From Pseudomonas sp. Irchel 3A7 (lineage in GTDB: Bacteria > Pseudomonadota > Gammaproteobacteria > Pseudomonadales > Pseudomonadaceae): 64,000 bases of DNA. Positions 37,616 to 46,475 of this stretch are shown one piece after another; the first letter of the stretch is position 1, and each line of letters starts with the position of its first letter. The notes under the pieces were generated by a model. That model ran no database searches. It saw only the letters and a program-made list of their open reading frames with translations, and was not told where the DNA came from. Location of the stretch: positions 429,193 through 493,192 of the forward strand of contig NZ_FYED01000002.1 of the NCBI RefSeq assembly GCF_900187565.1. The letters run 5' to 3'. Made by a program: the position numbers and the translations under genes.

Positions 37616-38440
37616 ATGGCTGACTGGCCGCTGGCTCAGACCTATCGCTACAACGGTCACTCCGTTCGTTACGCTGTGCGGGGCGACGGCCCGCCGTTGG
37701 TGTTCGTGCACGGCACCCCTTTCTCTTCCTATGTCTGGCACCGCATCGCACCGCACTTCATCACCACCCACCGGGTGCATTACTTCGATCTGCTGGGCTA
37801 TGGGCAGTCCGAGAAAGTCGACGGTGATGTCTCGCTCGGCGTGCAGAATCAACTGCTGGCGCAGCTGCTGGAACACTGGGGGCTGGATTGCCCGGACGTA
37901 GTGGCCCACGATTTCGGTGGTGCCACTGTGCTGCGTGCGCACCTGCTCAACGGCAAGAATTACCGCAGCCTGACGCTGATCGACCCGGTAGCGCTGACGC
38001 CCTGGGGCTCGCCATTCGTGCAGCATGTGCGCCAGCATGAGGCCGCGTTCAGCGGGCTGCCCGATTACATCCAGCGGGCGATTGTGCCCACCTATATACG
38101 CACAGCGATCAAGCGGGACATCCCGGACGAAGAACTCGAACCCTACGTGCAACCCTGGCTGGGCGATCCGGGGCAAGCGGCGTTCTACCGGCAGATCGCG
38201 CAGATGGACGAGCGTTACACCCGCGAGGCCGAGGGCTTGTACCCGACAATTCGCTGCCCGGTGCAGATTCTCTGGGGCGAAGACGACCAGTGGATCCCCA
38301 TCGAACGCGGGCGCGCCTTGCAGGGCATGATCCCCGGGGCGCAGTTCCACGCCATTGCCAACGCCGGGCATCTGGTACAGGAAGATGCGCCCGAGGCCAT
38401 CGTCGCGGCGCTAATGCGGTTTCTCTCCCTCTCATCCTGA
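37616..38440 (+). CDS. Alpha/beta hydrolase with Asp nucleophile (haloalkane dehalogenase/epoxide hydrolase-like)
   Basis: 274 residues. The nucleophile elbow reads A-H-D-F-G-G, so the nucleophile is Asp rather than Ser, as in haloalkane dehalogenases and epoxide hydrolases. The oxyanion-hole motif is HGTPFSSYVW (haloalkane dehalogenases usually have H-G-N-P). The acid is in WGEDDQWIP and the base in NAGHLVQEDAPE. The cap domain lies at about 130-205. ATG 37616 is chosen for its spacing to AGAGGA; the ATG at 37610 is too close. It is cytosolic. The substrate is unknown; the fold does not separate dehalogenase from epoxide hydrolase or fluoroacetate dehalogenase. Confidence 0.88.
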   Translation: MADWPLAQTYRYNGHSVRYAVRGDGPPLVFVHGTPFSSYVWHRIAPHFITTHRVHYFDLLGYGQSEKVDGDVSLGVQNQLLAQLLEHWGLDCPDVVAHDFGGATVLRAHLLNGKNYRSLTLIDPVALTPWGSPFVQHVRQHEAAFSGLPDYIQRAIVPTYIRTAIKRDIPDEELEPYVQPWLGDPGQAAFYRQIAQMDERYTREAEGLYPTIRCPVQILWGEDDQWIPIERGRALQGMIPGAQFHAIANAGHLVQEDAPEAIVAALMRFLSLSS

Positions 38441-38454
38441 CGAAACCGAATCCC

Positions 38455-38543
38455 TGTGGGAGCGAGCCTGCTCGCGAAGACGGCGGCACATTCAACATCA
38501 ATGTGACTGCAATACCGCCTTCGCGAGCAGGCTCGCTCCCACA
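38455..38543. repeat. REPIN
   Basis: Canonical arms with loop ACATTCAACATCAATGTGAC. It lies 14 bp after the hydrolase stop. Confidence 0.92.
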
Positions 38544-38626
38544 TTTGAACTGCCTACTGGCGAGGATTGCCACTGCCGAGCTAACTTAGAGGTATTGATT
38601 ACCCGATTTCTAAAAGGACCCTCCCG

Positions 38627-39862
38627 ATGCACATCATCAACGCCCGGCTGCGCAACCAGGAAGGCCTGCATGAGTTGTACCTGGAAAACGGTCTGATCAG
38701 CAGCATTGCCCGGCAGACCGAAGCCCCGACCCTGGGACCTGAGGACCTGGACGCCGGTGGCAACCTGGTGGTGCCGCCCTTTGTCGAACCGCATATCCAC
38801 CTCGACGCGACGCTGACCGCCGGCGAGCCGCGCTGGAACATGAGCGGCACGCTGTTCGAAGGCATCGAATGCTGGGGCGAGCGCAAGGTGACTATCACCC
38901 TGGAAGACACCAAGACCCGGGCGAAGAAAACCATCCAGACCCTCGCCGCCCATGGCATCCAACACGTGCGTACCCACGTCGACGTCACCGATCCGCAGTT
39001 GACTGCCCTCAAGGCAATGCTTGAAGTGCGCGAAGAAAGCCGTCACCTGATCGATATGCAAATCGTCGCCTTTCCCCAGGAAGGCATCGAGTCTTACCGC
39101 AACGGTCGGGATTTGATGGAGGAAGCGATCCACATGGGCGCCGACGTGGTCGGTGGCATTCCGCATTTCGAGTACACCCGCGATCAAGGCGTCAGCTCGG
39201 TGAAGTTCCTGATGGACCTGGCCGAGCGCACCGGTTGCCTTGTCGATGTGCATTGCGATGAAACCGACGACCCGCACTCACGCTTTCTCGAAGTCCTGGC
39301 CGAAGAAGCCCGCAGCCGCGACATGGGCTCGCGGGTCACCGCCAGCCACACCACGGCCATGGGCTCCTACGACAACGCCTACTGTGCCAAGCTGTTCCGC
39401 CTGCTCGGGCATTCGGGGATCAGTTTTGTCTCCTGCCCCACCGAGAGCATTCACCTGCAAGGGCGCTTCGACAATTTTCCGAAACGCCGGGGCGTGACCC
39501 GGGTCAACGAGTTGCTCGAAGCCGGCATGAACGTGTGTTTCGGCCAGGACTCGATCGTCGACCCGTGGTATCCGCTGGGTAATGGCAACATTTTGCGGGT
39601 ACTCGAAGCGGGCCTGCATATCTGTCACATGCTGGGTTATCGCAATCTGCAAAGCGCGCTGGACCTGGTTACCGACAACAGCGCCAAGGCCCTGGCGCTG
39701 GGTAATCGCTACGGACTGGAACCGGGGCGGCCAGCGAACCTGCTGATCCTGTCGGCGGAAAGCGATTACGAGGTGATCCGCAGTCAGGGGTTGCCGCTGT
39801 ATTCGGTGCGCGGCGGCAAGGTGTTGATGAAGCGGACGATGCCGGTGGTGGAATGGGCCTGA
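38627..39862 (+). CDS. codA: Cytosine deaminase-like amidohydrolase
   Basis: 411 residues, clearly homologous to E. coli CodA along its whole length. Metal ligands are visible: the H-x-H pair in VEPHIHLD, His in VDVHCDETDD with the catalytic Glu two residues on, His in TASHTTAM, and Asp in CFGQDSIVDPWYPLG. At the position after this Asp, E. coli CodA has Asp314, which touches the pyrimidine; here it is Ser, so substrate preference may differ. It deaminates cytosine to uracil or acts on a related base. No codB permease adjoins it. AAAAGGA lies before ATG 38627. Confidence 0.88.
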   Translation: MHIINARLRNQEGLHELYLENGLISSIARQTEAPTLGPEDLDAGGNLVVPPFVEPHIHLDATLTAGEPRWNMSGTLFEGIECWGERKVTITLEDTKTRAKKTIQTLAAHGIQHVRTHVDVTDPQLTALKAMLEVREESRHLIDMQIVAFPQEGIESYRNGRDLMEEAIHMGADVVGGIPHFEYTRDQGVSSVKFLMDLAERTGCLVDVHCDETDDPHSRFLEVLAEEARSRDMGSRVTASHTTAMGSYDNAYCAKLFRLLGHSGISFVSCPTESIHLQGRFDNFPKRRGVTRVNELLEAGMNVCFGQDSIVDPWYPLGNGNILRVLEAGLHICHMLGYRNLQSALDLVTDNSAKALALGNRYGLEPGRPANLLILSAESDYEVIRSQGLPLYSVRGGKVLMKRTMPVVEWA

Positions 39863-39886
39863 TTATTCTTTGGCCGGGCGGGCCTC

Positions 39887-39960
39887 TTCGCGAGCAGGCT
39901 CGCTCCCACATGGGTTATGTGTTGTTCACAAAACCTGTGGGAGCGAGCCTGCTCGCGAAG
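39887..39960. repeat. Two REPs in reversed (outward) order
   Basis: Same layout as 17813-17886: the reverse-complement arm precedes the direct arm, 25 bp apart. It lies between the convergent codA and DapF-like genes. Confidence 0.88.
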
Positions 39961-39972
39961 GCGATCTAACAA

Positions 39973-40965
39973 TCACCCCACCAAGCGCGCCGTACCAAAC
40001 AGACTGACCCGCCTCAATTCCCCCTGCTCTTGCTCCAGCAAAATCGGCGCCGTGCCCCCGGGCATCACCACCTTCACTTCCCCGTCGCTCACCCAGCCCA
40101 CCCTCCACGCCGCACACGCCACCGCCGTGGCGCTGGTGCCCGAAGACGCCGTCGGCCCCTCACCCCGCTCGAACACCCGCGCAATCACCCGCTGCCCGGA
40201 CTCATGCATCGCCCATTGCAGGTTGATCCCCGCCGGACACGGCTTCCCCGCGCCCACCGGCATGGCATAAGCGATACGCGTCAGCCCTTCGGACAATGGC
40301 GACTCACGCATCTGCTCATTGCTCGGCAAGGCATCCGCGTTATCCACCAGCGTCACGCAATGCGGATTGCCAACCCGCGCGAACTGACTGCGCGACCATG
40401 CCGCGTTGAGTGACGCCAACGGCTGCACATGACTGAGTTCGCGTGCGTTGAACGCCACGCCCTCAACATCATGCGCACTGACCGCTTGCGGCCCGAACGA
40501 AGGCTGGCCCAGGTCCAGCCAGAACCCGTTCACGCCTTCGACCTGCGCCGCTTTCACCGACGTTTCCCCCGGTGAACGCACATCGGCCTTGTCGTGATGA
40601 ACCCTGAGCACACACGCCTGGTCGCTGGGCAAAAGCCCCTGATCGCTGAGCGCCTGGGAAAAAATCGTCAAGCCGTTGCCGCTGCGCTCGGCCAGCGTAC
40701 CGTCAGTGTTCACGATCAACAGATCAAAGGGTGGCGACGACTGGAACGGCCCGACCAGCAAACCATCGCTACGATGCTCCTTGCTGCCGGGCGGTTGCGT
40801 GCCGGGCGCCCAGGCACAGCAGGCTTCGATGGCTGCGAGCGCCCATGTTTCGCGGACTTGCGCAGCATCGCTGGCTTGATCGGGCAAGGCGATACCGTTG
40901 CGGCGCAAGTCTTGCGGCGCCACCACCATGTAGATATTGCCTCGTGCATCGTACATCTGCGCCAT
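39973..40965 (-). CDS. Diaminopimelate epimerase-like protein lacking both catalytic cysteines
   Basis: 330 residues with the DapF fold landmarks: N-terminal YDARGNIYMVV, the first-half active-site loop NTDGTLAERSGNGLTIF, the central RVGNPHCVTLVDN, and the second-half loop FERGEGPTASSGTSATAV. In DapF the two active-site loops carry the acid/base cysteines (CGNG and ACGTG). Here both are Ser (RSGNG, SSGTS), so ordinary two-base epimerisation is unlikely. This could be an inactive homologue, an enzyme with a different mechanism, or a binding protein. ATG 40965 starts MAQMYDA. Confidence 0.8.
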   Translation of the reverse strand: MAQMYDARGNIYMVVAPQDLRRNGIALPDQASDAAQVRETWALAAIEACCAWAPGTQPPGSKEHRSDGLLVGPFQSSPPFDLLIVNTDGTLAERSGNGLTIFSQALSDQGLLPSDQACVLRVHHDKADVRSPGETSVKAAQVEGVNGFWLDLGQPSFGPQAVSAHDVEGVAFNARELSHVQPLASLNAAWSRSQFARVGNPHCVTLVDNADALPSNEQMRESPLSEGLTRIAYAMPVGAGKPCPAGINLQWAMHESGQRVIARVFERGEGPTASSGTSATAVACAAWRVGWVSDGEVKVVMPGGTAPILLEQEQGELRRVSLFGTARLVG

Positions 40966-41134
40966 GGCGCCCTCCCTGCTGGAATGATCGGTCAGGCCCA
41001 ACATATCGCGAAACACGGTCCGGCTGTGCAAGGATGTCAGCCTGTCGGAGCGCGAAACCATGCGGACGCTGATCGAACCCACCCCGTTCGATCACTGTCC
41101 CTAAGGGACGCGACGTTTTTTGCCAAGGATTGAT

Positions 41135-42286
41135 ATGACCAACCTCAACACCCAGACCTCATTCGTTCCGGGACGCCTGGAACAGATGTCCACGCGCATC
41201 GCCTTTTTCATCGCAGGTTTCGGCATCGCCGCATGGGCGCCGCTGGTGCCGTACGCCAAGGCCCGGGCCGGACTGGATGAAGGCACCCTGGGTCTGTTGC
41301 TGCTGTGCCTGGGGGTAGGATCGATTCTGGCGATGCCCATGGCCGGCCTTCTGGCCACGCGCTTCGGTTGCCGCCGGGTACTGAGCGGCGGCACCTTGAT
41401 GATTTGTGCGGCACTGCCGTTGCTGGCGACGGTATCGTCGGTACCTGCACTGATCGCGGCCTTGTTCCTGTTCGGTGCGGGCCTGGGCACGGTGGACTCG
41501 ACGGTTAACCTGCAAGCGGTCATCGTCGAGCGGGCCAGCGGCAAGACCATGATGTCCGGGTTCCATGGCTTGTTCAGCCTGGGCGGGATCGTCGGCGCGG
41601 CGGGCGTCAGCGCGCTGCTCGGCCTCGGGCTTTCGCCGCTGGGCGCGACGCTGGTGGTGATCGTCCTGCTGCTGGTCGCACTGCTCAAGGCCGCGCCGCA
41701 CCTGTTGCCCTATGGCAGCGAAAGTTCGGGGCCGGCATTTGCCGTCCCCCACGGCATCGTGCTGTTCATTGGCGGGATGTGCTTCATCGTATTCCTCGCC
41801 GAAGGCGCGGCCCTCGACTGGAGCGCGGTGTTCCTGGCGCAGGAACGCGGGATCGACACGGCCTATGCCGGATTGGGTTACGCAGCGTTCGCGCTGACCA
41901 TGACGGTGGGTCGCTTGACCGGTGATTCGATCGTGCGGCGCCTGGGTGCGACCCGGGTGATTGTCTTCGGTGGGGTGACGGCTGCGCTCGGTCTGTTTCT
42001 GGCGACATTCGCTCCGAGCTGGGAAGCGGCGCTGGTGGGCTACGCCTTGCTGGGCGCCGGCTGCTCGAACATCGTGCCGGTGCTGTACACCGCTGTGGGC
42101 AAGCAGACGGTCATGCCGGAAAGCATCGCCGTGCCGGCCATTACCACCCTGGGTTACGCGGGGATCCTTGCCGGACCTGCGGTGATCGGCTTCATCGCCC
42201 ATGGCAGCAGCTTGAGTTTTGCCTTTGGCTTGATGGCGGTGTTGCTGCTGGCGGTGGCGATTGGCGGGAGAGTGTTGAAGGTCTGA
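41135..42286 (+). CDS. MFS transporter (YbjJ-like)
   Basis: 383 residues with about 12 membrane helices and the loop-2 motif in LLATRFGCRRVLSGG. The first helix (IAFFIAGFGIAAWAPLVPYAK) and the segment EGAALDWSAVFLAQERGID match the YbjJ/fucose-permease-like branch of MFS. It is an inner-membrane uptake or efflux pump with unknown substrate. AAGGA precedes ATG 41135. It is divergent from the DapF-like gene. Confidence 0.87.
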   Translation: MTNLNTQTSFVPGRLEQMSTRIAFFIAGFGIAAWAPLVPYAKARAGLDEGTLGLLLLCLGVGSILAMPMAGLLATRFGCRRVLSGGTLMICAALPLLATVSSVPALIAALFLFGAGLGTVDSTVNLQAVIVERASGKTMMSGFHGLFSLGGIVGAAGVSALLGLGLSPLGATLVVIVLLLVALLKAAPHLLPYGSESSGPAFAVPHGIVLFIGGMCFIVFLAEGAALDWSAVFLAQERGIDTAYAGLGYAAFALTMTVGRLTGDSIVRRLGATRVIVFGGVTAALGLFLATFAPSWEAALVGYALLGAGCSNIVPVLYTAVGKQTVMPESIAVPAITTLGYAGILAGPAVIGFIAHGSSLSFAFGLMAVLLLAVAIGGRVLKV

Positions 42287-42290
42287 AAAG

Positions 42291-42382
42291 CATCGCTGGC
42301 AAGCCAGCTCCCACAGGATTTATGTCATTCACTGCATGTGAGCACGACACAAAACCCTGTGGGAGCTGGCTTGCCAGCGATG
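42291..42382. repeat. REP pair of the GAGCTGGCTTGCCAGCGATG family, reversed order
   Basis: CATCGCTGGCAAGCCAGCTC first and its reverse complement second, 42 bp apart. This is a different family from the common REP. It lies between the convergent MFS and fecA genes. Confidence 0.88.
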
Positions 42383-42398
42383 AAGGCGCCTCGGTCGA

Positions 42399-44825
42399 TC
42401 AGAACCCGACGCTGGCCTGCACGAAGAATGTGCGCGGTGTGCCGACGTACATGCCCGCGTTGTTGTCGCTGGAGCGGGTGAAGTACTGTTTGTCGAAGAT
42501 GTTTTTCACCCCAGCGCCGACTTTCAGGTTCGACACCGACGGACCGAAGTCATAGCCACCACGCACGTTCCAGGTGACATAACCTGGAATGTCGCCGTAC
42601 TGACCATCCGCGGTGCCTTCGGTGATGTAGTTGTTGGTGAAACTGCCATCGGCGTTCACCGCAACACCCGGTGAGCGCTGCTTGGACTGGGCAAAGGCAT
42701 CGAGGTTGTAGGTCCAGCGGTCGATGTTGTAACGCAGGCCGGCGGTGGCCACCTGACGCGAATAGAACGGCAGGTCGCGGCCCTTGAAGTCCGGAATCTC
42801 ACCTTCGTACACCGCACGGGTGTAGGTGTAACCGGCGTTGGCGGTCAGGCCTTCGAGGCGTGGGTCCAGTGCCGCCAAGTCATAGTGCACCGATGCCTCG
42901 ATGCCACGGTGCGTGGTCGCGCCGAGGTTGGTCCAGCCCGCGTCGTTGCTGATGTACTGCAGCTCTTTATCGAAGTCGATGTAGAACAGCGTTACTTCAC
43001 CGCCCCACACACCATCGTTGTAGCGCGTGCCGATCTCGTAGGTCTTGGCCTTTTCCGGCTCCAGGCCGTTGGCCGTTTCGTCACCCGAGCCACCTTGACC
43101 GAGCTGGAAATATTGCAGGGAGCCGAACGAGGTTTCGTAGTTGGCGAACAGCTTCCAGGCATCGGACATGTGGTACATGACGCTCAGGGCCGGCAGCGGT
43201 TCGTTGCTCTCGATGCTGCGGCGCTTTTCCTGCACGGGCTTGCCGGCGGTGTCGAGCACCGGGCGGTCATGCCATTCGGTCTGGATATGTTCGAAACGTA
43301 CACCCGGGGTGATGGTCCAGTTGCCGACATCGATTTTGTTGTCGACATACACCGCGTGGGCTTCAGTGCCACCGGTACGGTCCTGATAGACGTGCCCATC
43401 GGAACCCGGACGTACTACCGGTTCGTTGGCGCTGTTCAGCCCCAGACGGCTGGCTTCCTCGTGCATGCCTTCCTTCAGGTAGCGATAACCGACGCTGACT
43501 TCCTGGGTGGTCGGGCCGACGTCGAACACATGGGACACCCGCGGTTCGATACCGTAGGTGTAGTAGGTGCGCGGGAACGAGCCGAGGGTCTTCTGGTCGC
43601 GGGCGGCGATGTTGCTGCCACGGAAGCTGTCGGAGTAGTAGGTCAGCACTTCGGCCTGGGTACGGTCGTCGATCTGCCGGATCCACTTGAACGACACATC
43701 CTTGCGGCGGCCGCTGAAGTTGTCGTTGTTACGGTCGGACTGGAACGGATCGGCGTCGTATTGCGCCTGGGTCAGGCCACCGGGCATGTCGGCGCTGGCG
43801 TCGTAGTAGTGAAAATTGAGGCTGAAATCGTCGACGTCAGTGGGCGCCCAGTGGGTCTTGAGGATCACGTCGTCGATGTCGTTGCCGTTGTTGCGTTCAC
43901 GGTAGCCGTCGCCATTCACGCCGGAGTACAACAGCGCCACACCCATGCCGTTGTCGGCGGTGCCGCCCATGAATGCGGTGTCGATGTGTTTCCAGCCACC
44001 GTGCTGGGAGGTTTCCAGGGTGGTGCCGATTTCAGCGGAGGCTTTTTCCGGAATCGCACGGGTCACGAAGTTGATCACGCCGCCCACGTTCTGTGGCCCG
44101 TAGCGCACGGAACCGGCACCGCGTACCACGTCGATGCTGTCGAGGTTACCGGAGGAAATCGGCGCCATGGACAGTTGAGGCTGGCCGTAGGGCGCGAACG
44201 CCGCAGGCACGCCGTCGATCAGCACGGTGGAGCGTGGCGACAGACGCGAGGTCAGGCCACGCACGCCGACGTTGAGGGAAATGTCACTGCCGCCGGTGCC
44301 GTTGGCCTCCTGCACTTGCACACCCGGTACGCGCTTCAACACGTCGCCGACGTTCATCGCGCCCTGCTCGATCATGGCTTCACGGCGGATCACGGTACGC
44401 GCACCAGGGTGGTTCTGCACCACGGCGGCATCGGCGTCGCCGAGCCAGTCGCCGACCACCTTGATGTCGGTCGCGCCCAGTTCCAGCGGGCCATTGGACG
44501 CCGGGCTCGGTGCCGGCATCAGGGTCACTGAACCTTCATCGATCGAATATTGCAGGCCGCTGCCTTGCAGCAACTGGCGCAGCGCCTCTTCCGGCGAGAG
44601 ATTGCCGTCCACCGCAGGTGCTTGCTTGCCGGCCACCAGGTCAGGGCTGAAGAAAACCTGCAACGAGGTTTGCTGACCCAGCTGAGTCAAGGCCTGCCCC
44701 AAGGGTTGCGCCTGGATATGGATGGCGTCGGCGGCGAATGCCTGGGGCATCGCACCGTTGACCGCCAGCGCGAGCGCCAGCGGCAACCAAGGGAAGGTTT
44801 TGTTTTTAGCGGTGGATTTATTCAC
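42399..44825 (-). CDS. fecA: Ferric citrate-type TonB-dependent receptor with signalling domain
   Basis: 808 residues. The signal peptide ends at QAFAAD. An STN signalling domain (about 34-110: IQAQPLGQALTQLGQQTSLQ, GSGLQYSIDEGSVTL) allows it to signal through FecR to FecI. The plug contains VVGDWLGDADAAV, VIRREAM, VLKRVPGVQV and STVLIDGVPAAFAPYGQPQL, all close to E. coli FecA. The barrel ends in FFVQASVGF. The start is a GTG at 44825 with AGGAAT 9 bases upstream. No fecBCDE permease follows, so inner-membrane transport must be encoded elsewhere. Confidence 0.93.
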   Translation of the reverse strand: MNKSTAKNKTFPWLPLALALAVNGAMPQAFAADAIHIQAQPLGQALTQLGQQTSLQVFFSPDLVAGKQAPAVDGNLSPEEALRQLLQGSGLQYSIDEGSVTLMPAPSPASNGPLELGATDIKVVGDWLGDADAAVVQNHPGARTVIRREAMIEQGAMNVGDVLKRVPGVQVQEANGTGGSDISLNVGVRGLTSRLSPRSTVLIDGVPAAFAPYGQPQLSMAPISSGNLDSIDVVRGAGSVRYGPQNVGGVINFVTRAIPEKASAEIGTTLETSQHGGWKHIDTAFMGGTADNGMGVALLYSGVNGDGYRERNNGNDIDDVILKTHWAPTDVDDFSLNFHYYDASADMPGGLTQAQYDADPFQSDRNNDNFSGRRKDVSFKWIRQIDDRTQAEVLTYYSDSFRGSNIAARDQKTLGSFPRTYYTYGIEPRVSHVFDVGPTTQEVSVGYRYLKEGMHEEASRLGLNSANEPVVRPGSDGHVYQDRTGGTEAHAVYVDNKIDVGNWTITPGVRFEHIQTEWHDRPVLDTAGKPVQEKRRSIESNEPLPALSVMYHMSDAWKLFANYETSFGSLQYFQLGQGGSGDETANGLEPEKAKTYEIGTRYNDGVWGGEVTLFYIDFDKELQYISNDAGWTNLGATTHRGIEASVHYDLAALDPRLEGLTANAGYTYTRAVYEGEIPDFKGRDLPFYSRQVATAGLRYNIDRWTYNLDAFAQSKQRSPGVAVNADGSFTNNYITEGTADGQYGDIPGYVTWNVRGGYDFGPSVSNLKVGAGVKNIFDKQYFTRSSDNNAGMYVGTPRTFFVQASVGF

Positions 44826-44918
44826 GTCGAACGTATTCCTGTGGATCGCAAGAGTGTGCGTTTGTTAATGCAAACCAGTTGCAGTTGAACAGGAAGACGA
44901 TGAACTCGAAAAAAACCT

Positions 44919-44942
44919 GAATGTTATTTTGAAATTATTTCC
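44919..44942 (-). promoter_or_regulatory. fecA: Possible FecI-type promoter for fecA
   Basis: On the minus strand GGAAAT (44942-44937) precedes TC by 16 bp, resembling the E. coli fecA promoter (GGAAAT-N17-TC). It lies at the fecR stop, 94 bp before the fecA start. Confidence 0.4.
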
Positions 44943-45907
44943 TGACTGCCGTCATCGAGGGTGCGCACGGCCACCGGAAGGATGCTCGGCAAGGCCTTGA
45001 GCAGCGCATCGGTGTTGTCGGACTTGAACACGCTGGTCAGGCGCAGATTGCCCACCGTCGCGTTGCCGACCTTGAGCGGCTTTTCCCGATAACGCGAGAC
45101 CTGTTCGGCGACATCGGCCAGGCTGGCGTTGTTGAACACCAGTTTGCCGTTGCGCCAGGCCGTCAGTTCCGCCGGGTTGACCGCATAGGCGACCGCGACC
45201 TTGCCCTGGCCATCGACATGGGTGCCCAGGCCCGCAGTGAGGCTGATGAAATCGTGCTCGGCCGCCGAGCGACCTTGCACCTTGACCGTGCCCTGCTCCA
45301 CCACCACCCGGGTATCGATCGCGCCCCGGCGCACATCGAAGCGGGTGCCGGTGACCGTGACCTTGCCGTTTCCGGCTTCGACGACAAACGGCCGGCGGCT
45401 GTCATGCTGGACGCTGAACATCGCCTCGCCTTCGGTCAGCTCGATGGCGCGCCGTTTTTTTTCAAAACGTACCTGAATCCGGCTGCGGCTGTCGAGGTCG
45501 ACCACCGAACCATCCGGCAACGCCACCTGGCGGCGTTCGCCCAGGGCCGTGGAAAACTCCGCTGTGTAAGGCGACGGCTGATTCAAGCCGCTGAACAGCC
45601 CCAACCCGAGCGCCACCGCCAGCACACTGGCGGCCACCGCGTAGCGCACCATCGGCCGACGTTTGCTGCGGGCCGGCGCCTCTTCGCACAACGCTCGCAG
45701 ACGCGCCGCGGGCACCCGATCGGCGGCCTTCCACAGGCCCTGGAGCAATTCGAATTCGTTTCGGTGTTGGGGGTGTTCGTCCAGCCATGTTTCGAAGCGA
45801 CGATACACTTCGACATCGACGGCAGGTTCCTGCAAACGCACAAACCACTGCGCCGCTTCATCGCGAACCGTTGTTTGCCCGCACGCACAATCACGAGTAT
45901 CCATCAT
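44924..45907 (-). CDS. fecR: FecR-type anti-sigma/sigma regulator
   Basis: 327 residues. The cytoplasmic N-terminal domain carries the FecR_N segment AAQWFVRLQEPAVDVEVYRRFETWL. One membrane helix lies at about 95-115 (AVAASVLAVALGLGLFSGL). The periplasmic FecR domain (TAEFSTALGERRQVALPDGS, VDLDSRSRIQV, VTVTGTRFDVRRG) is followed by an STN-like C-terminus that contacts the receptor. It transmits receptor occupancy to FecI. Two ATGs in tandem (45907, 45904) follow AGGAA. It lies 40 bp downstream of fecI. Confidence 0.92.
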   Translation of the reverse strand: MMDTRDCACGQTTVRDEAAQWFVRLQEPAVDVEVYRRFETWLDEHPQHRNEFELLQGLWKAADRVPAARLRALCEEAPARSKRRPMVRYAVAASVLAVALGLGLFSGLNQPSPYTAEFSTALGERRQVALPDGSVVDLDSRSRIQVRFEKKRRAIELTEGEAMFSVQHDSRRPFVVEAGNGKVTVTGTRFDVRRGAIDTRVVVEQGTVKVQGRSAAEHDFISLTAGLGTHVDGQGKVAVAYAVNPAELTAWRNGKLVFNNASLADVAEQVSRYREKPLKVGNATVGNLRLTSVFKSDNTDALLKALPSILPVAVRTLDDGSQEIISK

Positions 45908-45947
45908 GGAAGTTCCTGTTTGGCTGGGGATGAGAAAGCGCGGCCAC

Positions 45948-46448
45948 TCATGGGTAGAGTCCTTCAAGGCGGTCGCGCAAATGCCGCAGCGTGCGGATCA
46001 TATACTTTTCCACCATGTTCTTGGACAGTCCCAGGCGCTCGGCGATTTCGGCCTGGGTCAGGCCTTCGATTTTCTGCCAGACAAACACCTTGCGGCAGTT
46101 GACCGGAAGCTCGGTGAGCGCCCGTTCGATGGAATCGGCCAATTGGATCGCATGCATGTAATGCTCCGGGTCGCCGGATGACGACACACTTTCATCGATC
46201 GCCTCTGACTCCATGGCGCCCCGCCGATCCTCACGCCGATAACCATCCACCGCAATATTGCGCGCGGTCTGATGCAGATACGCCCTGGGTTGCTGCACCG
46301 CCGCCGAATCGGACTCAAGCACGCGTACAAAGGTATCGTGGGCCAGGTCCTCGGCCTGCTGACGATTTCTCAGGCGACGGGTCCAGGTGCCAACCAACTC
46401 TTCGTAATGCTCGAAAAAGCCATGTCTGCGGGGCAGCTTGGGGGTCAT
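45948..46448 (-). CDS. fecI: FecI-family ECF sigma factor
   Basis: 166 residues. Region 2 (FEHYEELVGTWTRRLRNRQQAEDLAHDTF-like pattern with ARNIAVDGYRRE) recognises the -10. Region 4 (LPVNCRKVFVWQKIEGLTQ, AEIAERLGLSKNMVEKYMIR) recognises the -35. This is the iron-starvation ECF group. ATG 46448 (MTPKLPRRHG) is used; the frame upstream runs across the promoter. It starts the fecI-fecR-fecA cluster, and a Fur-like box overlaps its promoter. Confidence 0.93.
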   Translation of the reverse strand: MTPKLPRRHGFFEHYEELVGTWTRRLRNRQQAEDLAHDTFVRVLESDSAAVQQPRAYLHQTARNIAVDGYRREDRRGAMESEAIDESVSSSGDPEHYMHAIQLADSIERALTELPVNCRKVFVWQKIEGLTQAEIAERLGLSKNMVEKYMIRTLRHLRDRLEGLYP

Positions 46449-46475
46449 TGCGGCATGCTGTGTAAACGGGGCGTG

